Positions 54,047 through 64,000 of a stretch of DNA of 64,000 nucleotides are shown piece after piece (the stretch's first letter is position 1; every line of letters begins with the position of its first letter). The stretch is taken from contig NC_091357.1 in assembly GCF_038502225.1 (NCBI RefSeq), positions 1,923,494-1,987,493 on the forward strand, in the 5' to 3' direction. The DNA comes from Cherax quadricarinatus. Taxonomy: Eukaryota > Arthropoda > Malacostraca > Decapoda > Parastacidae. Both the position numbers and the translations under genes were made by a program. The notes under the pieces were generated by a model that was not told the origin of the DNA, made no database searches, and was given only the letters and a program-made list of their open reading frames with translations.

Positions 54047-54256
54047 AGCTACCCAAGTTTTTAGACTCTATAACCCCACTCGGTACATCATCAGATGCAG
54101 CATTCTTCACCTGACCTCAGCATTCTGAACCGGACTATAAATACTCGCGTTCCTTCCACCCCAGGTAGTTCTGTTTGTGACTTGAAAAAGCCCACTGTGT
54201 GGGCGAAACGTAGTCAATAAAGGATCACATTATACTGCATTTGTGTTTATATTTCC
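54047..54256 (+). repeat. 3' pLTR of Penelope-like element 2
   Basis: A direct repeat of 50412-50618. It contains the hammerhead-like motif at 54178-54216: UGAC, UUGAAAA, A, GCCCAC-UGU-GUGGGC, GAA, ACGU, A, GUCA. Confidence 0.85.
54178..54216 (+). ncRNA. hammerhead-like motif with U3/A8 core, 3' pLTR of pair 2
   Basis: Identical in sequence to 50540-50578. Two direct copies bracket the full-length element, as in known hammerhead-bearing Penelope-like elements. Confidence 0.55.
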
Positions 54257-54945
54257 CTCAGTAAAGCTAACAGAATCCTTAGCTTCATTGCAAGAACTAT
54301 GAATAATAGATCGCCTCAGGTTGTTCTTCAACTCTATATATCTTTGGTTAGGCCTCGTTTAGATTATGCTGCACAGTTCTGGTCACCGTATTACAGAATG
54401 GATATAAATGCTCTGGAAAACGTACAAAGGAGGATGACAAAGTTGATCCCATGTATCAGAAATCTTCCCTATGAGGATAGACTGAAGGCCCTGAACCTGC
54501 ACTCTCTAGAAAGGCGTAGAATTAGGGGGGATGTGATTGAGGTGTATTAATGGAAAACAGGAATTAATAAAAGGGATGTAAATAGCGTGCTAAAAATATC
54601 TAACGTAGACAGGACTTGTAGCAATGGTTTTAAATTGGTTTGGTAATAGGTAATAGAGTTGTGGATGAGTGGAACAAACTCCTGAGTACCGTCATGGACG
54701 TTAAGACGTAGTGTAATTTTAAAAATAGGTTGGGTAAATACATGAGTGGGTTTGGGTGGGTGTGAGTTGGACCTGACTAGCTTGTGCTACTAGGTCGGGT
54801 GCACTGCTCCTCCCGTAAGTGACGTGTCTGACCTCACTAGGTCAAGGCATTGGGTTAAGTCGGCGGGAGAATTGGAGCTGCCTCGCATACGCCAGTAGGC
54901 TAGTTGCAGTGTTCCTTTTTTCGCATGTTCATATGTTCTTAAAAG
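54257..54945 (+). mobile_element. CR1-like LINE, 3' part of the second host
   Basis: It continues the host from 48588: NNRSPQVVLQLYISLVRPRL, MDINALENVQRRMTKLIPCI (54299-54550), then a decayed VVDEWNKLLSTV region and a 3' UTR ending TATGTTCTTA. Confidence 0.85.
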
Positions 54946-54954
54946 CTTTACTGA

Positions 54955-55430
54955 AGAAAGTAAATTAGCTAAATAGGAACGGCCCCAGGTGAATCCATCC
55001 ATAGTATTATTAATCAAATTTTGTTGATTTATATCTCTTCTGTTTATTCTCATCTTCCACTTATACACTTCAGTCATATCATCTCTCATTCTTCATTTTA
55101 CAAGAGAATGTGGTTTAAGGGATTTCAATCTTCGTATGGAAGATTTTTTATGCAATCGATTAATTTTGTCATTCTTGTCTGAATGATTTCTAACGAATTT
55201 ATACTCAATTAATTGAGTATTCAGAATTTGAGACCTTACTAATGATGCGTACAGCTGTAGTATAACGTCGGGACTCCTGTTTCTTATACTTCTTGAAATA
55301 AATCCAGGTAATCTGTTTGCCCTATTACGTACGCTTAGAGATTGCTGTCTTGGCTTCAGGTCCCTGCTTACCGCAACCCCCAAGTTCTTTTCGCATTCTG
55401 TTTTTTCCAAGTTCCTTTGTGCTATATGAG
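54955..55430 (-). mobile_element. diverged CR1-like C-terminal fragment
   Basis: The minus-strand frame 55410-55093 reads TECEKNLGVAVSRDLKPRQQ, SVRNRANRLPGFISRSIRNR and SPDVILQLYASLVRSQI, parallel to TDCEKDLGVLVSSNLKPRQQ of the copy at 15595. An older subfamily, broken by stops. Confidence 0.75.
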
Positions 55431-56519
55431 TCTTGTTCTTGTGCTGGCGTTGTGTGTTAGGCTGGTCGCTTGTATTTACTTTTTGAGGGAGAATTTTAAA
55501 ATGTCGTCTGGTTTCTATTGTTCCTGTGAAATGTTGAAATTGGAGGGCATATTGATTTTGCGTTTGTAGCTGCAGTGTAATTTATGTTTGATAATTGAAC
55601 ATTAAAATGGTATAAAATACCTAACATGTTTGATAATGACTGTTTCCCTATGAACATTGTGATTGTTCATGCTAACATACTGAAAAACGGCAGAAGTCTC
55701 AACACCTTCATAAACTTACTATTAACAAAGTCTGACTTCTGTTATGGAAGAAATCACAATTAAATACGTGATTGCAAATATGTACAAAGTACCAGTGAAA
55801 ATAGGAAATAAAAACTGAGCGCTTTCATATACTTCCACACATCTTCAAAGTAACAGGAAGAAGAGGTAAGAGTAACACATGTTAAATGTTTAACAATGTG
55901 TAAGTACATGAAAGCACCCAGGTTTTATTTTCTGTTTTCACTCTGGTGCTTTTACTTTCTACAATTAAACGTTGTTCCTGCTTCTACTGCTCAACTATAT
56001 CTTTTAGTTACTTATGCCTATTGAGATGTATCTCAGTCGCTGCGTGATTCGAGGAAGGTATCCCCGTATTCCATCATACCAGTCCCCTGTGCCTCAGTCT
56101 ATGTCACTTGAATAGTGCAAAGTGCGACACATGTTGCCAATAAAGTTAAATATTAGCTTTAAAGATTTTAAGGGAATCAGAAAAAGCATTCACAAATCAA
56201 AATATGGAAATTATTATCTAAATTTCTAAAATAAAAATAACTTATGACTAAAATACACAAGCACATTAGACTTGAAGTCGCTCAAAGGTTCCATTACCAA
56301 GTTATCAACATGGAAGTCTTAAAGCAGTAATTATTTTTTTCCAATTTCTTCCCAAAAAGCAAACTGGAACCTAAAAGTAATTCAAACTTTTCTTCCAGTA
56401 AAACGGCCAGCTTTTAGGAAGTAAGTTTAGTAAATTTTAAGTAAGCTTAGTGTACATAACACTGTACACAAATTTTTATTATTGGGATTCACGGCACATA
56501 GGTACATAAAAGTACATTA
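55431..56519. other. mostly unassigned AT-rich DNA with one orphan terminus
   Basis: 55598-55622 is GAACATTAAAATGGTATAAAATACC, the first 25 bases of the hammerhead composite terminus, standing alone. The rest holds nothing recognised. Confidence 0.5.
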
Positions 56520-56815
56520 TATTGTATATGAATGGTATACAATACCGACAAAATGAAAATTAGACACGTGCTACATCTGGGTATCATTATTGTGGCTAAC
56601 GCGACGGGCTGGAGTTTTGAGACTCTATGACCGCGGGTTCAATCCCGGCCGGGGGTATGGTTTATTGTAGACGTATCGCCATCCAGTGGCCTTATCAGTG
56701 TTCTTAAATTTGTATTCATAACGTCACTCGATGGCGAAACGTCTACAATAAGGATACCCAGATGTCGCACATGTCTAATTTACATTATACTGATTTAACC
56801 CGGGGTAACTAAATA
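56520..56815. repeat. decayed hammerhead-family inverted repeat with inserted SINE
   Basis: Ends with GAATGGTATACAATACCGAC (left); the right half carries GATGGCGAAACGTCTACAAT. The left half is inverted relative to the right. On the minus strand CUGAUAA, GGCCACUGGAUGGC, GAUAC (about 56680-56705) is a hammerhead with core changes at G8 and A14. A SINE (56587-56672: GGCTAACGCGACGGGCTGGA, GGGTTCAATCCCGGCC) sits in the left half. Confidence 0.6.
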
Positions 56816-56945
56816 GTCAAAACTGTGACTTGTTTATAAGAAGAGAACTTCTCCATTTATTTGACAGAAACCAATTTGATTTGGTAAGAACGGCACTTTA
56901 TAAGTTACAAAACCTAACAAGAACCTTCTTGCTTTAAGAAAATTA

Positions 56946-57106
56946 GTATTATAATGGGGGAGCGCTTAACCCGTAGGGTTATACAGGGCCTGTAGGGGGA
57001 GAGGGGATGGAAGGCATTCAGGCTTAATTTAGAGAACTGGAGCACAGATCCAATTCCCTAGATCAAGAGCCCCTCACCGGCGTCAAAGGCCCCTTGAGTG
57101 ACTTTT
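56946..57106 (-). mobile_element. short partner of the I-type LINE, older copy
   Basis: Inverse of the 44916 element: ATTATAATGGGGGAGCGCTT ... GGAACTGG-type P4 hairpin region ... CCCCTTGAG. The P1 5' strand is mutated. 57107-57285 is unrecognised. Confidence 0.72.
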
Positions 57107-57285
57107 GAGAAAAAGCATCTCGCCACTAAAGGTTTTCATCTCACCAGAAGATGAATTTTCCAGTTGCTTCACTGACTCGAACGACGTTTTGAAGCTGCAA
57201 AGCGCAAACCCATGAAATATTTCATTCACTTTCTACAATGCAACTCAGTATGAAGATTGATGTCGTTCTAAATAGTTATAGTTTA

Positions 57286-57420
57286 AGCAGGGGAAAGCGC
57301 TAAACCCGTAGGGGGGTCACATAGAGGCCTGTGAAATGGGATGTACTGAAATGCGATCCGAGCAAGGCGAATACAAGTCCGGTACTTTAGATCAGGAGCC
57401 CATCACCAGCATTATGACAA
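57286..57420 (-). mobile_element. short partner of the I-type LINE, highly diverged copy
   Basis: GGGGAAAGCGCTAAACCCGT ... GATCAGGAGCCCATCACCAG retains only patches of the family. Confidence 0.5.
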
Positions 57421-58189
57421 AATAATGTAATACAGGAATAGCATTAAGCCTAGCAACTAGGCTCTTATTGGGTAAATAGCAAGTTTGAGTATATATTATA
57501 TATAAAGTGGTGTTATTGTATGTTACAGATTAATTTAGAACACAAGATAGTATTATACCATTTTGAGAATGTCAAAATGGCACCTACACAGTCATTTAAA
57601 TATAAAAACAGCCTTTTGAGTGGGATACAGGAGGGGTTGAAAATTTTGAAGCCGATGAGAGCGTGTCTGTATGTGACATTGTGTGAAGAACATCCATGAA
57701 TGTCAGTATAATGCGATGAATCTTGCTCATGACACATTACATCAGTGTAGAAAATTTGAAGCCCATCTAGTAAGGCATTTTCGAGTAAGAAGCGAAAATT
57801 TGTGAGAAAGTAAATAATATTGCTGAGATGTTCCTAAAATACGAAAGTCTCCCATCGTTAAAGTGAAAAAAAAAAAAAAAAAACGCCATAAACATGAAAA
57901 TTTTTATTTTCCAGATTTTATTTACATTCTTTTTACAATACTCTACAATCCTGTGAAAAACCATATTTGATTTCCACTTTCTAAAGAATAAAGGTTGATA
58001 AAAAATGACAAGATGGCGAACTGGGACTCTCGCGGCTAAAGAATAAACAAAATACACTAAGAAGAATCTCCAATAAAGGTAAGTGTTATGCTGTTAATGT
58101 TTCATTCATCATTTCCCATTGTATTGTTTATGTACTATATGTATATTTCATGTTAAAATTTTTTTGGTTTTAATACTTCTGGGTGTCAG
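57421..58189. other. unassigned AT-rich segment
   Basis: Nothing recognised; contains a run of 18 A at about 57867. Confidence 0.5.
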
Positions 58190-58312
58190 GAACGGATTAA
58201 TTGAATTTACATTATTTCTTATGGGGAAAATTGATTCGTAAATCGACCATTTCGATAATCGACCGGCTTCCAGGAACGGATTACCGTCGATAATCGAGGG
58301 ACCACTGTATAC
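58190..58312 (-). mobile_element. terminal part of a Tigger/pogo-like DNA transposon (tentative)
   Basis: On the minus strand it begins CAGTGGTCCCTCGATTATCG, next to TA, and continues with AATCCGTTCCTGGAAGCCGG and a second ATCCGTTCCTGACACCC. Ends starting CAGTGG with TA flanks suit Tc1/mariner-pogo elements. No transposase is present. Confidence 0.4.
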
Positions 58313-58694
58313 TTGTAATTAAGATACTCCAGCATTTAGGCTGCGAAGCCTATTAAAAGAGGAATTCTCTTGTTTGTACATGGAAAACAATTTTCTATAT
58401 GACGTTGGAAAATTTAAATGTATTCGGCTCAAAATGAGAGAGACGTTTTGTTTTAATTAAGACCACCAATGGAAAAAAGTTTGTAACTAATCAGGAAAAC
58501 TGTACTATAGTAATTGATCTGATTCCAACGATTCAACATTTTTAATAATTTAATTAATTTCAAATTTTACCCTTACACGGACTAAACTTACGGGCCATCA
58601 TGGTTCTTATAGACTGTATTATCAATATTTTGAAGTCAGTCAGATTAAGCATTGCTTAGTTATCGAACAGAAATGAATATCGATCTTTCTTTCA

Positions 58695-58875
58695 ACACAC
58701 TGGCTGTATCCCACCGAGTCAAGGTGACCCAAAAGGAAAACCGAAAGTTTGTCCATTTACATTTAGTAATATATATAGGAGAAGGGGTTACTAGCCCCTT
58801 ATTCCTGGCATTTTAGTCGCCTCTTACGACAAGTATGGCTTACAGAGGAAGAATTCTGTTCCACTTCCCCATGGT
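58695..58875 (-). repeat. repeat carrying the RTE 3' UTR motif, copy 2
   Basis: CACACTGGCTGTATCCCACC then GGTGACCCAAAAGG inverts the RTE 3' UTR. It continues GGGGTTACTAGCCCCTT ... GTCGCCTCTTACGACAAGTA ... CCACTTCCCCATGG. Shares its body with 31140-31254. Confidence 0.65.
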
Positions 58876-59368
58876 GGCGAATATCGATATTTACTAATAT
58901 TTGGAAAATTAGGATATATTCTAATAGCATTGTGTTCAAGAAACCCCACAGTAGATGAAAATTTGATGCCGATCGTTTGAGTTATTCCCCAGTAATGGCA
59001 CGGATTTCAATGATGTTAATCATTTTCTTTTTACTTCATGAGCAAATTGGTCGGCAAGTAAAATTTAATGGGTAATATCCTGACCCTAAGATGTGTCAGC
59101 CATTAAATAATGAAGCCGTTGTGAAGACGTAAAGCGAAATTTATTTAACATTAAACAGGAAATAAAAATTTCACAGCATTTTAAACACTATTATTATTAC
59201 AATCATAACTGAGCTCTCCACCGCAAATTTTACACACATAATGATCAAAACTTCACACAAACAACTGCAGTTCATTCTGCCAGTTAGAATCCATGTGTCA
59301 AGTGCATTGTTAAAAATTTATCTTATATATAACAATGGTTATAAATGACCATAATTTTTAAAGGGGTG
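58876..59368. other. unassigned AT-rich segment
   Basis: Nothing recognised. Confidence 0.5.
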
Positions 59369-59500
59369 GACCGGTAAGCCAGCGGAAGGCCTCGGTCAGA
59401 TGACCAAAAGCTCCAAAGGCGGGTCATCATCTGACTAAGACCCGCGTCAGGAAACATTTTGTCCTGTTTCCTGACGAACCTTACCTAACCTAACCTAATT
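59369..59500 (+). repeat. GC-rich repeat with hairpin and TTAGG-like tail
   Basis: GGTGGACCGGTAAGCCAGCG ... GACCCGCGTCAGG, then a near-perfect hairpin (CGTCAGGAAACA/TGTTTCCTGACG, about 59445-59476) and the tail CCTTACCTAACCTAACCTAA. The tail is the complement of the arthropod telomere repeat TTAGG. Confidence 0.65.
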
Positions 59501-59686
59501 TATCATATGTACACTGAGCTTATATAGAACTTACTTTCTTAAAGCGCTAAGTACCACTTGTTCCACAGTCTTCATTCACAGCGATAAGATGTCAGTGAGT
59601 ATTTTTATACAACTTGTACAGAAATATAACAAAAGTTTCTGAAAAATGAAGATTGAGACACTTATGCAGCATATGGGAATCTTTAT

Positions 59687-59728
59687 CCAGGAAACGTTTC
59701 GCCACACAGTGGCTTCATCAGTCCAATA
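59687..59728 (-). ncRNA. hammerhead motif, left arm
   Basis: It has the core CUGAUGA, extra A, GCCAC-UGU-GUGGC, GAA, ACGU, U, then UCC pairing with GGA. Confidence 0.68.
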
Positions 59729-59891
59729 CAAAGAGGAAGGCGTAAGGAGAGGAGGAGTATGAGGTTATCAGTCCCTCAGCCTGGAGTCGATGTGTTCAGT
59801 CCATCAGTCTTGTAGATGGACTGAACACATCGACTCCAGGCTGAGGGACTGATTACCTCATATTCCTCCTCTCCTTACGCCTTCCTCTTTG

Positions 59892-59936
59892 TATTGGACT
59901 GATGAAGCCACTGTGTGGCGAAACGTTTCCTGAATA
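59892..59936 (+). ncRNA. hammerhead motif, right arm
   Basis: GGA (59896-59898) pairs with UCC (59928-59930). The upstream UAUU (59892-59895) pairs with AAUA (59933-59936) across a two-base bulge, giving a 7-bp stem I. The core CUGAUGA is canonical, stem II is GCCAC/GUGGC (59907-59919), and ACGU (59923-59926) forms stem III. This is the best hammerhead in the window. Confidence 0.7.
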
Positions 59937-60020
59937 AAGATTCCCATATGCTGCATAAGTGTCTCAATCTTCAACTTGTCGGTTTTTCAAACCATTCATC
60001 ACACATTTCTGAAAAATGTT

Positions 60021-60150
60021 TTAACCCGTAAACGGTCCAACCAGATCTACTTTCACATGCGTAGTGCTCCAAAAGTAGATCTACGTTTTTTTTACATATT
60101 TTCAAATGTTGAAAAAACGTATATATACGTTTGGACCGTTTACGGGTTAA
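60021..60150. mobile_element. piggyBac-like MITE
   Basis: TTAA duplicates (60021-60024, 60147-60150) flank a 122-bp element with perfect 16-bp inverted repeats CCCGTAAACGGTCCAA / TTGGACCGTTTACGGG. TTAA targets and CCC-starting ends are the piggyBac signature. No coding capacity; a further internal palindrome (GTAGATCTAC) is present. Confidence 0.85.
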
Positions 60151-60246
60151 AATCTAATAAAAGTGTACTGTTTACGCAGGTTTGTTTACGTGATGTCAAC
60201 GCATTTCTTGTAAATGCAATAATTACACTTAAACTTATCGTACAGT

Positions 60247-60520
60247 AATGCGGCTTGGGTGAGCCCGTGGCCTGGCTGGCGAAGCTCTCACTTCACACAC
60301 GGAGGGCCCGGGTTCGATTCCCGACGGAGTGAAAACATTTCGACGCGTTTCCTTACACCTGGGTGTTAGTCGACTGGTGTGGGTCGCATCCTGGGAGACA
60401 AGATGGAGGACCCCAATGGAAATAAGGCAGAGTCCTCGATGATGCACTGATTTTCCTGGGTTATCCTGGCTGGCTAACCCTTCGGGGTTAAAAATCCGAA
60501 CGAAATCTTATCTTCTACCA
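60247..60520 (+). repeat. tRNA-derived SINE
   Basis: TGGCCTGGCTGGCGAAGCTC ... GGGCCCGGGTTCGATTCCCG (B-box GGTTCGATTCC at 60309-60319), then GTGTGGGTCGCATCCTGGGA and a tail with GGCTAACCCTTCGGGGTTA. A full-length-looking SINE of a decapod type; not a functional tRNA because the 5' arm does not pair with the 3' arm. Confidence 0.72.
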
Positions 60521-61191
60521 AACTTTTGCCATATTTTGGGAGACTTCTCTGTAATCTTACCTTTTTTTTTTTACTTTTTCGAGAATTTTTAAATACTTGT
60601 CCTACCAAGACCTTCCAAGCTGATTATTTAATAGCGCAATATGTGAGCGGCTTCAAGTTTAATATGCTTGTATATTTTAGGATATTGGTCTTTTTTGAGT
60701 TTCTTCGTAAAGTTTGAATTAGTTGGGTTGTGTATGCCCTAATTTATGGGATATTAGGTTCCTTATGATAAATTTTAAGTGAATCTTCTGTTTCCTTTTA
60801 AATCTTCAAGGTTAGTATTGAACTGCATTTCCAGCTTTTCCACCACTCAGCATTTTTGCAATTGGGTGCAATAAGGCACTTGGGAATGGCACTGCAGAAC
60901 ACTGGGATACCTTCCTCGGATCACACACACACAGCCATTTAGTTTAAACTTCCCCTACATATATTTTTGTCAAACATTCCTTGGAAGGCCTTTGTTGGCG
61001 TAATATTTCATTTAGTTTTGCCCGTTATTCAGATACTGGTTTAACTCACTTGATATATTAATGCCCTCTTGAAGAGACAAGATTTTTGTAATTATTTAAA
61101 CTTAAGAGGTAAAATTCTGAGCTTATAAGCAAATATTAATTGTAGACAAATGAGAATGCGAAAAATTCCGAAGTTGACAAACAGAAGTCTG
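60521..61191. other. unassigned segment
   Basis: Nothing recognised. Confidence 0.5.
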
Positions 61192-63785
61192 AACCGGAGA
61201 GAATGGTACATAGCCTCAGACCAGGAGAGAAAGGTACATAGCCTCAGACCAGGAGAGAATGGTACATAGGCTCAGACCAAGAGAGAATGGTACATAGGAT
61301 CAGTCCAGGAGAGAATGGTACTGAGCCCAGGACCAGGAGAGAATGGTACATAGCCTCAGACCAGGAGAGAATGGTGCATAGGCTCAGACCAAGAGAGAAT
61401 GGTACATAGGATCAGTCCAGGAGAGAATGGTACTGAGCCCAGGACCAGAAGAGAATGGTACATAGCCTCAGACCAGGAGAGAATGGTGCATAGGCTCAGA
61501 CCAAGAGAGAATGGTACATAGGATCAGACCAGGAGAGAATGGTACATAGGCTCAGACCAGGAGAGAATGGTGCATAGGCTCAGACCAGGAGAGAATGGTA
61601 CATAGCCTCAGACCAGGAGAGAATGGTGCATAGGCTCAGACCAAGAGAGAATGGTACATAGGATCAGTCCAGGAGAGAATGGTGCATAGGCTCAGACCAG
61701 GAGAGAATGGTACATAGCCTCAGACCAGGAGAGAATGGTACATAGGCTCAGACCAGGAGAGAATGGTACATAGGCTCAGACCAGGAGAGAATGGTACATA
61801 GCCTCAGACCAGGAGAGAATGGTACATAGGCTCAGACCAGGAGAGAATGGTACATAGGATCAGTCCAGGAGAGAATGGTGCATAGGCTCAGACCAGGAGA
61901 GAATGGTACATAGCCTCAGACCAGGAGAGAATGGTACATAGCCTCAGACCAGGAGAGAATGGTACATAGCCTCAGACCAGGAGAGAATGGTACATAGGCT
62001 CACACCAAGAGAGAATGGTACATAGGGTCAGTCCAGGAGAGAATGGTGCATAGGCTCAGACCAGGAGAGAATGGTACATAGCCTGAAATTAGGAGAGAAT
62101 GGTACATAGGCTCAGACCAGGAGAGAATGGTACATAGGATTAGTCCAGGAGAGAATGGTACATAGCCTCAGACCAGGAGAGAATGGTGCATAGGCTAGAC
62201 CAGGAGAGAATGGTACATAGGCTCAGACCAGAAGAGAATGTTATGTAGTCTCAGACCAGGAGAGAATGGTACATAGGCTCATACCAAGAGAGAATGGTAC
62301 ATAGGCTCAGACAAGGAGAGAATGGTACATAGCCTCAGACCAGGAGAGAATGGTACATAGGCTCAGACCAAAAGAGAATGGTACATAGGCTCAGACCAGC
62401 AGACAATGGTACATAGGCTTAGACCAGGAGAGAATGGTACATAGCCTCAGACCAGGAGAGAATGGTACATAGGCTCAGACCAGGAGAGAATGGTACATAT
62501 GCTGAGGCCAGGAGAGAATGGTACATAGGCTCAGACCAGGAGAGAATGGTACATAGGCTCAGACCAGGAGAGAATGGTACATAGGCTCAGACCAGGAGAG
62601 AATGGTACATAGCCTCAGACCAGGAGAGAATGGTACATAGGCTCAGACCAGGAGAGAATGGTACATAGCCTCAGACCAGGAGAGAATGGTACATAGGCTC
62701 AGACCAGGAGAGAATGGTACATAGGCTCAGACCAGGAGAGAATGGTACATAGGCTCAGACCAGGAGAGAATGGTACATAGCCTCAGTCCAGGAGAGAATG
62801 GTGCATAGGCTCAGACCAAGAGAGAATGGTACATAGCCCAGGACCAGGAGAGAATGGTACATAGGCTCAGACTAATAGAGAATGGTACATAGGATCAGTC
62901 AAGGAGAGAATGGTACATAGGCTCAGACTAGGAGAGAATGGTACATAGCCTCAGACCAGGAGAGAATGGTACATAGCCTCAGACCAGGAGAGAATGGTAC
63001 ATAGCCTCAGACCAGAAGAGAATGGTACATAGCCTCAGACGAGGAGAGAATGGTACATAGCCTCAGGCTAGGAGAGAATGGTACGTAGTCTCAGTCCACG
63101 AGAGAATGGTACATAGGATCAGTCCAGGAGGGAATGGTACATAGGCTCAGACCATGAGAGAATGGTTCATAGGCTCAGACCAGGAGAGAATGGTACATAG
63201 CCTCAGACCAGGAGAGAATGGTACATAGCCTCAGACCAAGAGAGAATGGTACGTAGTCTCAGACCAGGAGAGAATGGTACATAGTCTCAGACCAGCAGAG
63301 AATGGTACATAGCCTCAGACCAAGAGAGAATGGTACGTAGTCTCAGACCAGGAGAGAATGTTACATAGGCTCAGACCAGGGGAGAATGGTACATAGCCTC
63401 AGACCAGGAGAGAATGGTACATAGGCTCAGACCAGGAGAGAATGGTACATAGTCTCAGACTAGGAGAGAATGGTACATAGGCTCAGACCAGGAGAGAATG
63501 GTACATAGGCTCAGACCAGGAGAGAATGGTACATAGCCTCAGACCAGGAGAGAATGATACGCACTCTCAGTCCATGAGAGAATAGTACATAGCCTAAGAC
63601 CAGAAGAGAATGGTACATAGCCTCAGACCAGAAGAGAATGGTACATAGCCTCAGACCAGAAGAGAATGGTACATAGCCTCAGACCAGGTGAGAATGGTAC
63701 GTAGTATCAGTCCAGGAGAGAATTTTACATAGCCTGACACCAGGAGAGAATGGTACATAGCCTCAGCCCAGGACAGAATGATTTC
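61192..63785. repeat. 28-bp minisatellite, about 92 units
   Basis: The unit is GAGAGAATGGTACATAGCCTCAGACCAG, with three main variants at one position block (GCCTCAG, GGCTCAG, GGATCAGTCC). It becomes more divergent toward the right end. Stop codons (TAG) occur in every unit, so it does not code. 63786-64000 is unrecognised flanking DNA. Confidence 0.96.
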
Positions 63786-64000
63786 AGTCTCATACCAAGA
63801 GAACAGAGGTACCTGGAAACAAACCAAGAGAGGGGGGAGGGGAAGGAGGAGATCCTCAAACCAAGAGAGAAGCTCTTGGAAATAAACCACTGAAACACGA
63901 GTTGCAGCGTGTAAAGAAATATTGCATTGTGAAAAGTATAGTTGCCCTCTGGCAGTGACTGTTGCAATTAGTGAAAGTTCTTTTATGCAAGTGAAAATTG

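Larger units (their letters stand above)
48589..54256. mobile_element. Penelope-like element pair 2, head-to-head copies with pLTRs
   Basis: A 5'-truncated minus-strand copy (48589-50411) is joined to a full-length plus-strand copy that begins and ends with pLTR direct repeats (50412-50618 and 54047-54256). A 31-base extension follows the internal pLTR (50619-50649), and its inverse forms the left terminus (48589-48619). A CR1 piece interrupts the plus copy at about 51899-52954. The truncation, extension and 12-bp TSD match Penelope-like biology. The sequence is GC-richer than pair 1 and clearly a different family. Confidence 0.9.
59636..60018. mobile_element. 357-bp hammerhead inverted repeat with 13-bp TSD
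   Basis: TTTCTGAAAAATG is at 59636-59648 and 60006-60018. The element (59649-60005) is nearly a perfect palindrome with arms of about 160 bases. Each arm carries a canonical hammerhead. No ORF. The right end has TTGTCGGTTTTTCAAACC, the counterpart of TGTCGGTATTTTATACC in the other family. Confidence 0.85.

Noticed and set aside
60247..60330. Functional tRNA gene
   Set aside because: A good B-box but no closed cloverleaf, and it continues into a SINE body and tail.
61192..63785. CRISPR array (regular 28-bp repeats)
   Set aside because: Repeats are directly adjacent with no unique spacers, and the context is eukaryotic. It is a minisatellite.

Overview
The window looks like repeat-dense nuclear DNA of an arthropod, most probably a decapod crustacean. 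This is inferred from the mix of CR1-like, I-type and RTE non-LTR retrotransposons, two Penelope-like families with GIY-YIG nucleases, tRNA-derived SINEs of a type familiar from decapods, a repeat tail resembling the TTAGG telomere unit, and very long microsatellites and minisatellites. I find no convincing host gene: every coding region I can support belongs to a mobile element.

Layout. 1-1919: a gag-like ORF with three zinc knuckles (minus strand, running off the left edge) behind a hammerhead-bearing terminal region. 1921-3090: a 5'-truncated I-type LINE. 3091-7052: a nearly full-length, frameshifted CR1 (minus) with an SGNH-esterase ORF1. 7918-21698: a nested tower. A CR1 copy (plus) has been split three times: by a complete I-type LINE with both ORFs open (8352-14975), by a head-to-head pair of AT-rich Penelope-like copies (15783-20211), and by an RTE 3' fragment (20460-21244). 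All three guests are bounded by target-site duplications. 21791-39950: a 12-bp minisatellite, microsatellites, and broken fragments of at least four LINE families, an RTE copy and SINEs. 39993-42955: a 26-bp minisatellite. 42956-55430: a second tower. Another CR1 copy (plus) is split by a 156-bp short element, an 870-bp hammerhead composite and a second Penelope-like pair (48589-54256), which itself contains an inverted CR1 insertion. 55430-61190: mostly unrecognised AT-rich DNA with small elements (hammerhead inverted repeat, piggyBac-like MITE, SINEs). 61192-63785: a 28-bp minisatellite.

How the parts relate. The LINEs supply EN-RT machinery, and short elements appear to borrow it. The 156-170 bp elements share a 5' structured region and a 3' (TAA)n tail with the complete I-type LINE. 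Both begin exactly with a sequence that I can fold as an HDV-like double pseudoknot (P1, P2 and P4 differ in sequence but stay paired). The Penelope-like elements and their ORF-less relatives carry type I hammerhead motifs with tiny palindromic stem III. Two Penelope families replace the core C3/G8 pair with U3/A8. These ribozymes, and the gag-bearing hammerhead element at the left edge, are the most interesting content. All family and ribozyme calls are read by eye; no search, folding program or alignment was run.
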